Shown here piece by piece: positions 1 to 7,019 of a stretch of 8,227 nt of DNA. A program made the translations under genes and the position numbers. The DNA is from Pseudomonadota bacterium (lineage in GTDB: Bacteria > Pseudomonadota > Gammaproteobacteria > Burkholderiales > Sulfuricellaceae). The notes below the pieces were generated by a model. That model did no database searches. It saw only the letters and a program-made list of their open reading frames with translations, and had not been told where the DNA came from. Each line of letters starts with the position of its first letter. Position 1 is the first letter of the stretch. The DNA is taken from NCBI GenBank assembly GCA_021783895.1, contig JAJXTJ010000035.1, positions 1 to 8,227 of the forward strand. Reading direction: 5' to 3'.

Positions 1-1332
1 CAGTGTAGTCGGACGCCCGAGCAATACATGATTCAGTTGAAAGTGGTTCCCGCCGACGTCAAGGCCTACTATGACAAACACCGCGAGGAATTCCTTGTTC
101 CCGAGCAGGCTCGGCTTGATTATGTGGTCTTGTCGGCGGATGATCTGCAGCAGCAGATGGTTGTCAGCGATGAAGAAGCGAAAAAATATTATGACGAGCA
201 TAGTACCCAATACAGTGAACCGGAGCAACGCAGAGCGAGTCACATTCTGATTGCCGTAGGGCCGAACGCCAGCCCTACCGAAAAAACGGCCGCACGTACC
301 CTGGCGGAACAGATTCTGAAAGAAGTCAAACAGGACCCGGCAAAATTTGCGGATCTCGCCAAACAGTACTCCAAGGATCCGGGTTCTGCGGCCCAAGGAG
401 GAGACCTGGGTTTTTTCTCTCGCGGTGCAATGGCCAAGCCGTTTGAGGATGCCGCGTTTGGCATGAAGGATGGAGAAATCTCTGGCCTGGTTCAGTCCGA
501 TTTCGGTTTCCATATCATCAAATTGACAGCGATCAGGGGTGGCGGTGCTCGCAGCTTCGATGAAGTCAGGGGAGAAATCACGCAGGAACTGAAGAAGCAG
601 AAGGCGGTCAAGAAATTCGACGAACAGGCTGAAACTTTCAGCAACATGGTTTACGAGCAACCGGACAGTCTCAAGCCAGTGGCTGACGCACTGAAATTAA
701 AGATTCAGTCTAGCCCGTGGGTCAGCAAAAAAGGGGGTGACACAGCACTGCTGAATCATCCCAAGCTGTTGCAGGCGGTGTTTTCAGAAGACACGCTCAA
801 GCTCAAGCACAACACTGAAGCGGTCGAGGTCGCGCCGAATACGCTGGTAGCCGCGCGCGTAGCAGAATATAAAGCTGCCAGCTATAGGCCGTTCGAGGAG
901 TTGAGCACGGAGCTGTCCAAGCGTTTGTTGCGTGAGCAGGGCAATGCCATGGCGGTGAAGCGGGGCAAGGATGCGTTGGCCAGCCTGCAGAAAGGGGGGG
1001 CAGTTGCCGATTTGAAATGGGGTGCGCCTATCCTGATCAGTCGTGGAAATGCCCCCAGTATGGGCAAGGATGTGTTGGACCGGATTTTCCGGGTGGATGC
1101 GGGCAAATTGCCCGCCTATACGGGCATCGAGAACCCCAATGGCGGGTATACCCTGATCAAGGTCAGCAAGGTTGTCGAGCCCGGCGCAATCGATCCGGCG
1201 AAAATGAAATCCTACGCCAACCAGTTGCGGCAGGCGCTTGCACAAGAATATTCTTCGGCCTACCTGGCGAGCCTGAAGCAGAAGGCGAATATCAGCATCA
1301 AGAATGAAAAGCTGGAAAAGGTCGAGCACTAA
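1..1332 (+). CDS. ppiD: Peptidyl-prolyl cis-trans isomerase PpiD, C-terminal part (5' end cut by window edge)
   Basis: The frame is open to base 1 with no stop, so the gene enters from the left; the ATG at 28 is internal. The visible 443 residues resemble the periplasmic part of PpiD, an inner-membrane-anchored chaperone of the SurA/PpiD family that assists proteins leaving the Sec translocon. Family members are roughly 620-640 residues, so the N-terminal membrane anchor and about 190 residues lie outside. A parvulin (rotamase) domain spans about visible residues 76-177, with the opening SHILI motif, the [12 protein letters not shown] segment and the closing FGFHIIKL motif. The usual parvulin landmarks are therefore kept, although in E. 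coli PpiD this domain is reported to lack isomerase activity. The flanks are lysine- and glutamate-rich helices typical of the chaperone arms. It ends in TAA, and no terminator hairpin is evident before the DsrE-family gene, so co-transcription is possible. A SurA-type paralogue is the main alternative. Confidence 0.85.
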   Translation, partial: QCSRTPEQYMIQLKVVPADVKAYYDKHREEFLVPEQARLDYVVLSADDLQQQMVVSDEEAKKYYDEHSTQYSEPEQRRASHILIAVGPNASPTEKTAARTLAEQILKEVKQDPAKFADLAKQYSKDPGSAAQGGDLGFFSRGAMAKPFEDAAFGMKDGEISGLVQSDFGFHIIKLTAIRGGGARSFDEVRGEITQELKKQKAVKKFDEQAETFSNMVYEQPDSLKPVADALKLKIQSSPWVSKKGGDTALLNHPKLLQAVFSEDTLKLKHNTEAVEVAPNTLVAARVAEYKAASYRPFEELSTELSKRLLREQGNAMAVKRGKDALASLQKGGAVADLKWGAPILISRGNAPSMGKDVLDRIFRVDAGKLPAYTGIENPNGGYTLIKVSKVVEPGAIDPAKMKSYANQLRQALAQEYSSAYLASLKQKANISIKNEKLEKVEH

Positions 1333-1358
1333 TAGAAATAGTCGCAACCAGGTACAGG

Positions 1359-1409
1359 ATGAAGATTCTCTCCGCTAACCACTCAAGTGCGGCGTTGTAC
1401 GGTATTTAG
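1359..1409 (+). CDS. Possible 16-residue leader ORF upstream of the DsrE-family gene
   Basis: An ATG at 1359 opens a 16-codon frame (MKILSANHSSAALYGI) ending in TAG at 1407-1409, two bases before the ATG at 1412. A weak Shine-Dalgarno-like AGG (1350-1352) lies six bases upstream. The DsrE-family ATG has no purine-rich ribosome site of its own, so ribosomes finishing this short frame could reinitiate on the next gene. This is an inference from spacing only: a 16-codon frame can arise by chance, and I recognise no family or attenuator in it. Confidence 0.25.
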   Translation: MKILSANHSSAALYGI

Positions 1410-1411
1410 CT

Positions 1412-1789
1412 ATGGCTGACAAACTTGCAATCATGCTGCTGACGGTCGACCCGGATCATCCTCATGTGTGCGGCACACCGTTCTTCCAGGCCGCTGCTGC
1501 GGCTGCGATGGACGTTGGCGTGGAGATCTATTTTGCCAGTCGTTCCGTGCGCCTGTTGATCAAGGGCGTGGCCGAGAATATTTTCCCCAGCGACAATCGG
1601 ACCAAGTCGGTCTACGGCTTCATGAAGGATGCTTCCGACCTCGGCGTCAAGTTCTTTGCCTGTGGCGGGGCGATGGAGCCTTGCGATATGACCGAGGAGG
1701 AGTTGGTGCCGGAATGCACGGGTATTGCCGGCGCAGCGACCTTCGTTACCCGTGTCATGGATGACGACTGGAAGACGATTACTTATTGA
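1412..1789 (+). CDS. DsrE/DsrF-family small protein, putative sulfur-relay or thiol-active protein
   Basis: A 125-residue soluble protein with the DsrE-like fold pattern: an N-terminal beta strand (LAIMLLTVD), an alanine-rich helix with a following strand ([11 protein letters not shown]), a [13 protein letters not shown] segment and a later [11 protein letters not shown] strand-turn. Four cysteines are visible: Cys20 (HVCGTPFF), Cys84 (FFACGG), Cys91 (EPCDM) and Cys102 (PECTG). Cys84 lies where TusD/DsrE proteins carry their sulfur-accepting cysteine, so a persulfide or thiol-relay role is plausible; family members act in tRNA thiolation and in dissimilatory sulfur oxidation. No dsrF/dsrH, tusBC or rhodanese partner is nearby, so substrate and partner are unknown. 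The start follows a possible short leader ORF and lacks a clear ribosome site. The 3' end overlaps the convergent kinase gene by 7 bp. No signal peptide or membrane segment is present, so it should be cytoplasmic. Confidence 0.8.
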   Translation: MADKLAIMLLTVDPDHPHVCGTPFFQAAAAAAMDVGVEIYFASRSVRLLIKGVAENIFPSDNRTKSVYGFMKDASDLGVKFFACGGAMEPCDMTEEELVPECTGIAGAATFVTRVMDDDWKTITY

Positions 1790-4428
1790 GGCAAGGCCCC
1801 CGGTGCGTTCTGGTGGGCAAAAGCCAGGACCTGGATGAACGCCGTTTCCATCTGTTCCATAACTTCACCGGCTTGCTCCCAAGCCCCATTCCTGATTGCC
1901 TGTTCAGCTTCACGCGCCAGATTGGCCATTTTCCGTGCAGCGATATAAGCCGATGCTCCCTTGAGTTCGTGGGCGGCCTTGGCGCCTGCGACATCCTTCA
2001 GCCCGATCGCGGCCTTAAGTCGCTCCAGGAGCGATGGCGTGGTGTCGAGATAAAGCGCCAGCAACTCCTCGACGATTTGATGGTCCTGATTGAATGTGTC
2101 ATACAGGTGTTCAAGATCGATAGACTGCGTTTCCGGAGTTGTGTATGGCGCGTTTTCGTCCAACTGCCCCACAAGGGGACTTCGACTTTCTACGGGCTGA
2201 AGCCCGTGAAAGATCGTATGCGGCAGCCATATTTTAAGTGCGGACTCCATATCTCCAAGTTTCAGCGGTTTCATCAGGTAATCATCCATACCTGACGCCA
2301 GGCATTTTTCCCGGTCGCCGTGCATTGCGTTGGCAGTCATGGCGATAATCGGCATCCTTTTTGCATGCGAGGCTCTTTCACGGCGACGGATCGCAGCGGT
2401 GGCTTCGAAGCCATCCAGTTCCGGCATCTGACAGTCCATCAGTACCAGGTCATAGCGGCTTTTTGCCAGTGCTTCCAGTGCTTCTCGGCCATTGCTGGCG
2501 ATCTCGGTCTGCAGCCCGAGTTTTTGCAGCATGTAGAGCACCACCTTGCGGTTGACCGGGTTATCTTCCACGATCAGGACGCGCACCGTGGGCGAAATTT
2601 TACCGGCGGTACGAAGCGCCGAGTCGGTATGATGGTCGCGTACGGGTTGTACCGTACCAGCCAGGGCGGTTTCAAGCTTGTTCATGCGCACCGGTTTGGC
2701 GAGCATGACGTCCATGCCGGCTGCGATCAATTCTTCCTTGTGGGCACGCGGCGCGACGGGTGCCAGCAGCACCAGGCGCGGCGCTGCCTGCCCGGTGTCG
2801 TTCTTGATCAGGCGCGACAGGGTGATGAGGTCGTAGTCGGGCAGGGCGGTGTCGAGGATTACCAGGTTGAACACGGCATCTTCATCCTGCGCGGCATGCA
2901 GGCGTATCAAGGACTCTTCGCCGCTAGCCGCTGTGGCGCAGGGAACTTGCCAGAATTCGAGTTGCTGTTCCAGGATGGAGCGGAAATCGGCGTTGCCGCT
3001 GGCGATGAGCACGCGCAGCCCGTGCAGGGCAATACCGGGCTCGACCGGAACCGGGCGCTCCATCTGCCTGTCCAGGCGCAGCCGGAACCAGAAGGTGCTG
3101 CCCTGTCCGGGGCTGCTGTCCACACCGATTTCTCCGCCCATCATCACGGTGAGTTGTTTGGAGATGGCCAGGCCGAGCCCGGTGCCACCGTGCTTGCGGG
3201 TGGTAGATCCGTCGCCTTGGGAGAAGGACCGGAACAGGCGCCGGTGGCCTTCCTCGCTGATGCCGATGCCGGTGTCGCTGACCTCGAAACGCAATGTTAC
3301 GGCGCCGGTTTCTTCCCGCTCGGGGATTACTCTCAGCAGCACTTCGCCGATGTCGGTGAATTTAACCGCATTGGCAGTCAGATTGGTGAGAATCTGGCGC
3401 AGGCGTCCGGCCGCACCGCGCAAGCGGAAATCGTGTCCGGGCGGAATGTCGTAGAGCAACTCCAGGCCTTTGCTTTGCGCCTGCCCCGCCAGGAGTTCCG
3501 CCACTTCCGCAACGATCTCGCGCAGGTCGAAGTCCTCGGTTTCCATATCCAGTTTGCCGGCCTCGATCTTGGAAAAGTCGAGGATGTCATTGATGATGGC
3601 GAGCAGAGATTCCGCCGAGGTGCGCACCGTCTCGGCGTAATCCCGCTGCTCCGGAGTGAGCCGGGTATCGAGCAGCAACGCGGCCATGCCGAGGATGCCG
3701 TTCATTGGGGTGCGGATCTCATGACTGACGTTGGCGACGAATTCGGCCTTGATGTTGGCGGCGTGCTCAATTTCCCGGGTATGCTGCGCTGCACGGAGGG
3801 TGGCCAGGACGGCGATACCGATGCCGAGAAGCAAAGCCGACGCACCCAGCAAGAGCATCAGCATTCGGGTTTCGCGGTAAGCCTGGGCCGCCTCCCGGGC
3901 CGCTTTTTTCGTAGCCTCGCGCTGCAGCTTGAGCAGGTCGTCCAGCTCGCGTAACAGCCGCTTCTGCGCCGGCATGGTTTCATGCTGCAGCACGTCGAAG
4001 GTGGATGGATCGTGTGCCATGCCGAGTTCAACGGCTTTGATGACCAGGGGCTCAGTGGTCTGGGTGAGATTGCTGATTTCGGCCATGATCAGCTTTTCTT
4101 CCATGCTGGATACCATCTGATCCAGCTTCTGCCGGGCGACGGCAAATTTTTCGCCATAACTGTAAAAGCGCAGGCGCTCACTATCCTGCTCGAACGGATC
4201 TTTTAGCACTACGATGGTATGCATGCTGATCGCTCGTTCCCGCAACGAATCACGCATGACGCTGGCAAGTTCGGTCTTGACGTTATTTTCTTCGACAATG
4301 CGTTCCAGCCGAACGTTGATGGCGGCCATCTGCTGCAGGCCCACCAGAGTAAGGGCGAACATCAGCAATAGCACCAGCGTGAAGCCGGCACCCAGACTCA
4401 GACTGAATTGCGTGTTTTTGGCAAACAT
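1783..4428 (-). CDS. Membrane hybrid sensor histidine kinase (HisKA-HATPase-REC-REC-HPt)
   Basis: An 881-residue BarA-like phosphorelay kinase. Membrane helices lie at about 9-30 and 189-211. Between them is a helical region of about 158 residues resembling a four-helix-bundle (4HB_MCP-type) periplasmic sensor. I see no HAMP or PAS domain between the second helix and the kinase core. HisKA carries [11 protein letters not shown] with phospho-acceptor His236. HATPase_c shows the N box (Asn353, TANAVKFT), DTGIGI (385-390) and GTGLGL (415-420). The first receiver (about 470-590) keeps Asp526 and Lys578 but has Ser-Gly at 477-478 where the metal-binding acidic pair should be. The second receiver (about 615-735) is complete: Glu621-Asp622, Asp665, Thr698 and Lys720. 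The C-terminal HPt domain has His820 in AHELKGAS. Expected flow is His236 to Asp665 to His820 to an outside regulator, none of which is encoded here. AAGG about eight bases upstream supports the ATG. Its signal is unknown. Confidence 0.93.
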   Translation of the reverse strand: MFAKNTQFSLSLGAGFTLVLLLMFALTLVGLQQMAAINVRLERIVEENNVKTELASVMRDSLRERAISMHTIVVLKDPFEQDSERLRFYSYGEKFAVARQKLDQMVSSMEEKLIMAEISNLTQTTEPLVIKAVELGMAHDPSTFDVLQHETMPAQKRLLRELDDLLKLQREATKKAAREAAQAYRETRMLMLLLGASALLLGIGIAVLATLRAAQHTREIEHAANIKAEFVANVSHEIRTPMNGILGMAALLLDTRLTPEQRDYAETVRTSAESLLAIINDILDFSKIEAGKLDMETEDFDLREIVAEVAELLAGQAQSKGLELLYDIPPGHDFRLRGAAGRLRQILTNLTANAVKFTDIGEVLLRVIPEREETGAVTLRFEVSDTGIGISEEGHRRLFRSFSQGDGSTTRKHGGTGLGLAISKQLTVMMGGEIGVDSSPGQGSTFWFRLRLDRQMERPVPVEPGIALHGLRVLIASGNADFRSILEQQLEFWQVPCATAASGEESLIRLHAAQDEDAVFNLVILDTALPDYDLITLSRLIKNDTGQAAPRLVLLAPVAPRAHKEELIAAGMDVMLAKPVRMNKLETALAGTVQPVRDHHTDSALRTAGKISPTVRVLIVEDNPVNRKVVLYMLQKLGLQTEIASNGREALEALAKSRYDLVLMDCQMPELDGFEATAAIRRRERASHAKRMPIIAMTANAMHGDREKCLASGMDDYLMKPLKLGDMESALKIWLPHTIFHGLQPVESRSPLVGQLDENAPYTTPETQSIDLEHLYDTFNQDHQIVEELLALYLDTTPSLLERLKAAIGLKDVAGAKAAHELKGASAYIAARKMANLAREAEQAIRNGAWEQAGEVMEQMETAFIQVLAFAHQNAPGALPQ

Positions 4429-4506
4429 GCCTGAACCTTGTAGGTATTGAACGATGGAATACTGATTTTACCTTACAATTGTCTTTTTAAATTCATTGCG
4501 ATTTTT
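4429..4506. promoter_or_regulatory. AT-rich divergent intergenic region between kinase and patatin-like gene
   Basis: This 78-bp AT-rich gap must hold the 5' signals of both divergent genes. On the + strand TACAAT (4474-4479) is a good -10 match, about 28 bases before the patatin ATG, but no good -35 lies 16-18 bases upstream. On the - strand TAAAAT (complement of 4465-4470) could serve the kinase, again with a poor -35. The two -10 candidates are nearly adjacent, so the promoters could compete. I see no clear operator palindrome. The calls rest on motif matching by eye only. Confidence 0.35.
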
Positions 4507-5391
4507 ATGTTCACACGATCTTTCTTTCTGTTGGCGCTATTCCTTTCTGGCTGCTCATCCCTGCCGCCAACCACCGAAACCTCTCCCCCCAAAGTTCAGC
4601 CCATCGCCAGGCCAGCGCCAAAAATAGCGCTGGTGCTGGGGGGCGGCGCGGTGCGAGGGTTTGCCCACATCGGCGTGATCAAGACGCTGGAGGCGCACGG
4701 CATCGTACCGGACATGGTGGTAGGCACCAGCGCCGGCAGCGTGGTAGGCGCGCTGTATGCTGGCGGCTACAGCGGCTTTGAGCTGCAGAAAATCGCTTTT
4801 CAGCTGGAGCAGGACAGCGTGGGGGATTGGGTGCTGCCGGATCGGGGTTTCATCAAGGGGGAAATGCTGCAGAATTTTATCAACAAGGCATTGCAGAACC
4901 GCCCCATCGAACACTTGAACAAAACCTTTGCTGCCGTCGCCACCGAATTGCAGACCGGCGAGATGACGGTGTTCCGGCGTGGAAACACCGGCATGGCGGT
5001 GCGCGCCTCGAGCAGCGTTCCCGGCGTGTTTCAGCCGGTCAATATCGGCGGCAAGGAATACGTCGACGGCGGCTTGGTGAGTCCAATTCCGGTCAGGGCT
5101 GCGCGTGCCATGGGGGCGGATATCGTGATCGCGGTGGATATCTCGGGCAAGCCCAAGAACGCCAAGTTGAACGATACCATCGACATTTTCTTGCAGGCCT
5201 TCAGCATCATGGGGCAGACCATCGGACGCTATGAACTGGCCGAGGCGGATGTAGTGATCCGACCGCAAACCGGCATGATCGGTCCCACCGAATTCGACCA
5301 GAAGCATCTGGCCATCATGGAAGGCGAGAAAGCGGCGCTAGCCGCGCTGCCGCTTATTCGTCTGAAACTGCAAAAGGCAAACGGGAAGTGA
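4507..5391 (+). CDS. Patatin-like phospholipase family lipoprotein
   Basis: A serine lipid acyl hydrolase of the patatin/RssA type, 294 residues from this start. It begins with a lipoprotein signal: Arg4, a hydrophobic core and lipobox LSGC with Cys16 as the lipidated residue. Ser17 at position +2 predicts sorting to the outer membrane. A proline-rich linker (about 18-38) follows. The patatin domain has the oxyanion-hole loop GGGAVRG (45-51), nucleophile Ser75 in GTSAG, and catalytic Asp187 in the DGG motif. The conserved ASSSVPGVFQPV stretch (167-178) and the IPVRAARAMGADIVIAVDIS strand region are present, so the Ser-Asp dyad is intact. A TTG at 4447 opens the same frame, but it would put 20 residues before the signal and lies upstream of the -10 candidate, so the ATG at 4507 is preferred. 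The ribosome site is weak. The 3' end overlaps the convergent NlpC/P60 gene by 38 bp. The lipid substrate is not known. Confidence 0.9.
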   Translation: MFTRSFFLLALFLSGCSSLPPTTETSPPKVQPIARPAPKIALVLGGGAVRGFAHIGVIKTLEAHGIVPDMVVGTSAGSVVGALYAGGYSGFELQKIAFQLEQDSVGDWVLPDRGFIKGEMLQNFINKALQNRPIEHLNKTFAAVATELQTGEMTVFRRGNTGMAVRASSSVPGVFQPVNIGGKEYVDGGLVSPIPVRAARAMGADIVIAVDISGKPKNAKLNDTIDIFLQAFSIMGQTIGRYELAEADVVIRPQTGMIGPTEFDQKHLAIMEGEKAALAALPLIRLKLQKANGK

Positions 5392-5878
5392 TTACGCGGC
5401 GGGCACCGTTGAAGCGCTTGACCCAGTAGTTTTCCTTCATGTTGGCGACTTCGACGCCGCTGCCGGTCCTGGCGGAATGGATGAAACGGTTGCCGCCGAG
5501 ATAGATGCCGACGTGAGAATAGGCGTGGCGCATGGTGTTGTAGAATACCAGGTCGCCGGGCTGGAGTTCTGAAATGGCGATTCTCTGGCCGAACATACTG
5601 ATGGCGCGGGCGTTATGGGGCAGGACCAAGCCGGCGGCCTGCTGATATACGTAGCTGACGAAGCCACTGCAATCCAGGCCGGTTTCAGGCGACTTGCCGC
5701 CGTACTTGTAGTTGACTCCCACCAGACTCAGGGCGTACATCAGCGTTTCCGACACCTTGTCGATAGAGCTGGCGAATGCGGTTTGTTGTGGCGCTTCAGC
5801 GTTGATGCCGTCGGCTGCCCAAGCCATGCTTGAAAGCAACAGGAATCCGCCGAACAGGAAAGTTTTGTAGGAAAGCAT
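5354..5878 (-). CDS. Secreted NlpC/P60 family peptidase (C40 peptidoglycan endopeptidase)
   Basis: A 174-residue exported cysteine peptidase, expected to cut peptide stems in peptidoglycan. A signal peptide covers about residues 1-21: Lys5, a hydrophobic core and AWA before a likely cut ahead of Ala-Asp. After a short linker the NlpC/P60 domain starts with ALSLVGVNYKYGG. Its catalytic residues are visible: Cys70 in LDCSGFVSYVYQ, His122 in SHVGIYLG and His134 in FIHSARTGSGVEV. The PGDLVFY segment is also typical. There is no SH3 or LysM domain, so it is a minimal Spr/MepS-like enzyme. Unlike E. coli MepS it has no lipobox and should be free in the periplasm. An in-frame GTG lies directly before the ATG at 5878, which is chosen as the better codon. 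A good sigma70-type promoter lies just upstream, but no ribosome site is clear. Its tail overlaps the patatin-like gene by 38 bp. Confidence 0.92.
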   Translation of the reverse strand: MLSYKTFLFGGFLLLSSMAWAADGINAEAPQQTAFASSIDKVSETLMYALSLVGVNYKYGGKSPETGLDCSGFVSYVYQQAAGLVLPHNARAISMFGQRIAISELQPGDLVFYNTMRHAYSHVGIYLGGNRFIHSARTGSGVEVANMKENYWVKRFNGARRVITSRLPFAVSDE

Positions 5879-5904
5879 CACTATTATTTATGCGAGATGC
5901 GGGT

Positions 5905-5932
5905 ATTTTAATGATTACTGTCTTTACGTCAA
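5905..5932 (-). promoter_or_regulatory. Predicted sigma70-type promoter of the NlpC/P60 gene
   Basis: Read on the - strand, TTGACG (complement of 5927-5932) and TAAAAT (complement of 5905-5910) are separated by 16 bases. Each hexamer matches the consensus at five of six positions. Transcription would start near 5898, giving a leader of about 20 bases before the ATG at 5878. It is the best promoter-like match I found in the window. Confidence 0.6.
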
Positions 5933-5963
5933 GCAAACCTTCTGAAAATGACTGGAATTTATC

Positions 5964-5969
5964 AAGGAG
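5964..5969 (+). promoter_or_regulatory. Ribosome binding site of the phosphoribosyltransferase gene
   Basis: AAGGAG stands six bases before the ATG at 5976 and is the clearest Shine-Dalgarno sequence in the window. It fixes this start over the upstream in-frame and out-of-frame alternatives. Most other genes here have weak or no such site, so this gene may be translated more efficiently than its neighbours. Confidence 0.75.
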
Positions 5970-5975
5970 ATTTTT

Positions 5976-6623
5976 ATGCCATTTCGTGACCGTAACGAAG
6001 CCGCTCGCCGCTTGGCGGAGCGTCTTGCCGTCTATAAAGGGAAGAATCCGCTGGTGCTGGCGATTCCGCGCGGCGCGGTGCCGATGGCCAGTATCGTCGC
6101 TGCGGCCCTGGACGGGGAGGTGGATGTGGTGCTGGTGAGGAAACTGCGCGCGCCTTACAACCCGGAATTTGCCGTTGGTTCCATCGATGAAAGCGGCTGG
6201 ACCTATATTGCTGATTATGCGGCGCAGGCGGGCGCTTCGCCGGAATACCTCGAAGCCGAGAAGAAGACGCAGCTGGAAACCATGCGTAACCGCCGTGAGC
6301 AATATACGCCGATCAGGCCGCCGATCGATCCGGCAGGGCGCATCGTGATCGTGCTCGACGATGGTCTGGCTACCGGTGCGACCATGATCTCGGCGCTGCA
6401 TGCCCTGCGGTCGAAAGGCCCGAAAAAATTGGTTTGCGCCGTGCCGGTTTCTCCGCCGGACACGCTGGAAAAGGTGGCGCGCTACGCTGACGAGGTGGTA
6501 TGCCTGGAAGCGCCGGAGTGGTTCCAGGCGGTCGGGCAGTTCTACATGGATTTCCCGCAGGTGGAGGATGAGGAAGTTATAGAAATTTTGCGGCAGGGTG
6601 CCAAAGCGAAACAATCTGAGTAG
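5976..6623 (+). CDS. Predicted phosphoribosyltransferase (COG1926 type)
   Basis: A 215-residue cytoplasmic protein of the type I phosphoribosyltransferase fold. The N-terminal FRDRNEAARRLAERL helix and the LAIPRGAVPMA segment (about 28-38) match the COG1926 group of uncharacterised PRTases. The VVLVRKLRAPYNPEFAVGSIDE stretch follows. The PRPP-binding loop is VIVLDDGLATGAT (124-136), with the acidic pair Asp128-Asp129 and the following GLATGAT that holds phosphate and pyrophosphate. The C-terminal DEVVCLEAPEWFQAVGQFYMDF region is typical of the same group and may form the substrate-side cap. Length is normal for the stand-alone form; some relatives are fused to a hydrolase domain, which is absent here. 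No purine, pyrimidine or salvage gene is nearby, so the base or other acceptor cannot be named. It is divergent from the NlpC/P60 gene (97-bp gap) and convergent with dgkA (33-bp gap), so it is probably transcribed alone. Confidence 0.88.
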   Translation: MPFRDRNEAARRLAERLAVYKGKNPLVLAIPRGAVPMASIVAAALDGEVDVVLVRKLRAPYNPEFAVGSIDESGWTYIADYAAQAGASPEYLEAEKKTQLETMRNRREQYTPIRPPIDPAGRIVIVLDDGLATGATMISALHALRSKGPKKLVCAVPVSPPDTLEKVARYADEVVCLEAPEWFQAVGQFYMDFPQVEDEEVIEILRQGAKAKQSE

Positions 6624-6644
6624 ACTGCCGAGTTGAATGTTTCG

Positions 6645-6665
6645 CTGCCTTCCGGCTCAAGGCAG
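6645..6665. terminator. Small hairpin at the convergent end of the phosphoribosyltransferase and dgkA genes
   Basis: CTGCCTT (6645-6651) and AAGGCAG (6659-6665) can form a perfect 7-bp stem with a 7-base loop, overlapping the dgkA stop codon. It lies 22 bases past the phosphoribosyltransferase stop. No T-tract follows on either strand, so if it ends transcription it is a weak or bidirectional stop. It could also merely protect 3' ends. Confidence 0.3.
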
Positions 6666-7019
6666 TATCGAGAACACCACCAGCAGCATGGCTATTGCTA
6701 CCGCCAAAGCGCCGAAACTCAGCAACAGAACGGCTCCGGCGGCACAATCCTTGGCGGTTTTGATGGCGGGATGGATTTCTGGGTGGAGGTGGTCGATCAA
6801 TGCCTCCAGGGCGGTATTGAAAAGTTCCGCCGCCAGTACCAAAACCGCCATGATGAAACAAAGCGCCCACCATAACAGAGGCGGGCGCAGCAGCAACAGC
6901 GCCATCAGCAAGGCGGCAGCGAATCCGGCCTGTATCCGGAAACTTTGTTCGCTTTCCCAGGCTGCCCGGATGCCTGCCCAGGCAAAGCCGAAACGCTCGC
7001 TCAATTTTCTATTTTTCAT
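6657..7019 (-). CDS. dgkA: Diacylglycerol kinase (DgkA family)
   Basis: A 120-residue integral inner-membrane lipid kinase, close to the 122 residues of E. coli DgkA. It phosphorylates diacylglycerol to phosphatidic acid using ATP; Gram-positive relatives phosphorylate undecaprenol instead. An amphipathic N-terminal helix contains FAWAGIRAAWESEQSFR, matching the family's surface helix, with Glu24 at the place of E. coli Glu28. Three membrane helices follow at about 30-46, 48-66 and 93-118. The signature AELFNTALEALIDHL (64-78) carries Glu65, Asn68 and Glu72, equivalent to the metal- and ATP-site residues. AKDCAAGAVLL (89-99) is the second signature. The ATG overlaps the stop codon of the PAP2-LssY gene in ATGA (7016-7019), which points to one mRNA and translational coupling. 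Substrate preference (diacylglycerol or undecaprenol) cannot be settled from sequence alone. Confidence 0.9.
   Translation of the reverse strand: MKNRKLSERFGFAWAGIRAAWESEQSFRIQAGFAAALLMALLLLRPPLLWWALCFIMAVLVLAAELFNTALEALIDHLHPEIHPAIKTAKDCAAGAVLLLSFGALAVAIAMLLVVFSILP

Noticed and set aside
784..1347. A 187-codon open frame antisense to the end of ppiD.
   Set aside because: No recognisable domain; the ppiD frame is continuous and family-like across this stretch.
1333..1411. A rho-independent terminator between ppiD and the DsrE-family gene.
   Set aside because: No stem of useful length followed by a T-run could be found by eye, so read-through is more likely.
2320..3954. A long open frame of 544 codons on the + strand opposite the kinase.
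   Set aside because: It lies fully antisense to a kinase with intact motifs throughout, its translation matches no family I recognise, and it has the low-complexity look of a codon-bias shadow.
1783..4428. Assigning the kinase as BarA.
   Set aside because: The domain order is similar, but there is no HAMP, the first receiver is degenerate and no UvrY/GacA partner is nearby, so the name is not justified.
4555..5307. A 250-codon open frame on the - strand opposite the patatin-like gene.
   Set aside because: The + strand frame has a full signal peptide and catalytic motifs; the antisense translation is histidine- and glycine-rich with no domain.
5796..6614. A 272-codon open frame on the - strand opposite the phosphoribosyltransferase.
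   Set aside because: The opposite strand has the PRPP loop and a strong ribosome site; this frame also runs across the NlpC/P60 promoter and start.
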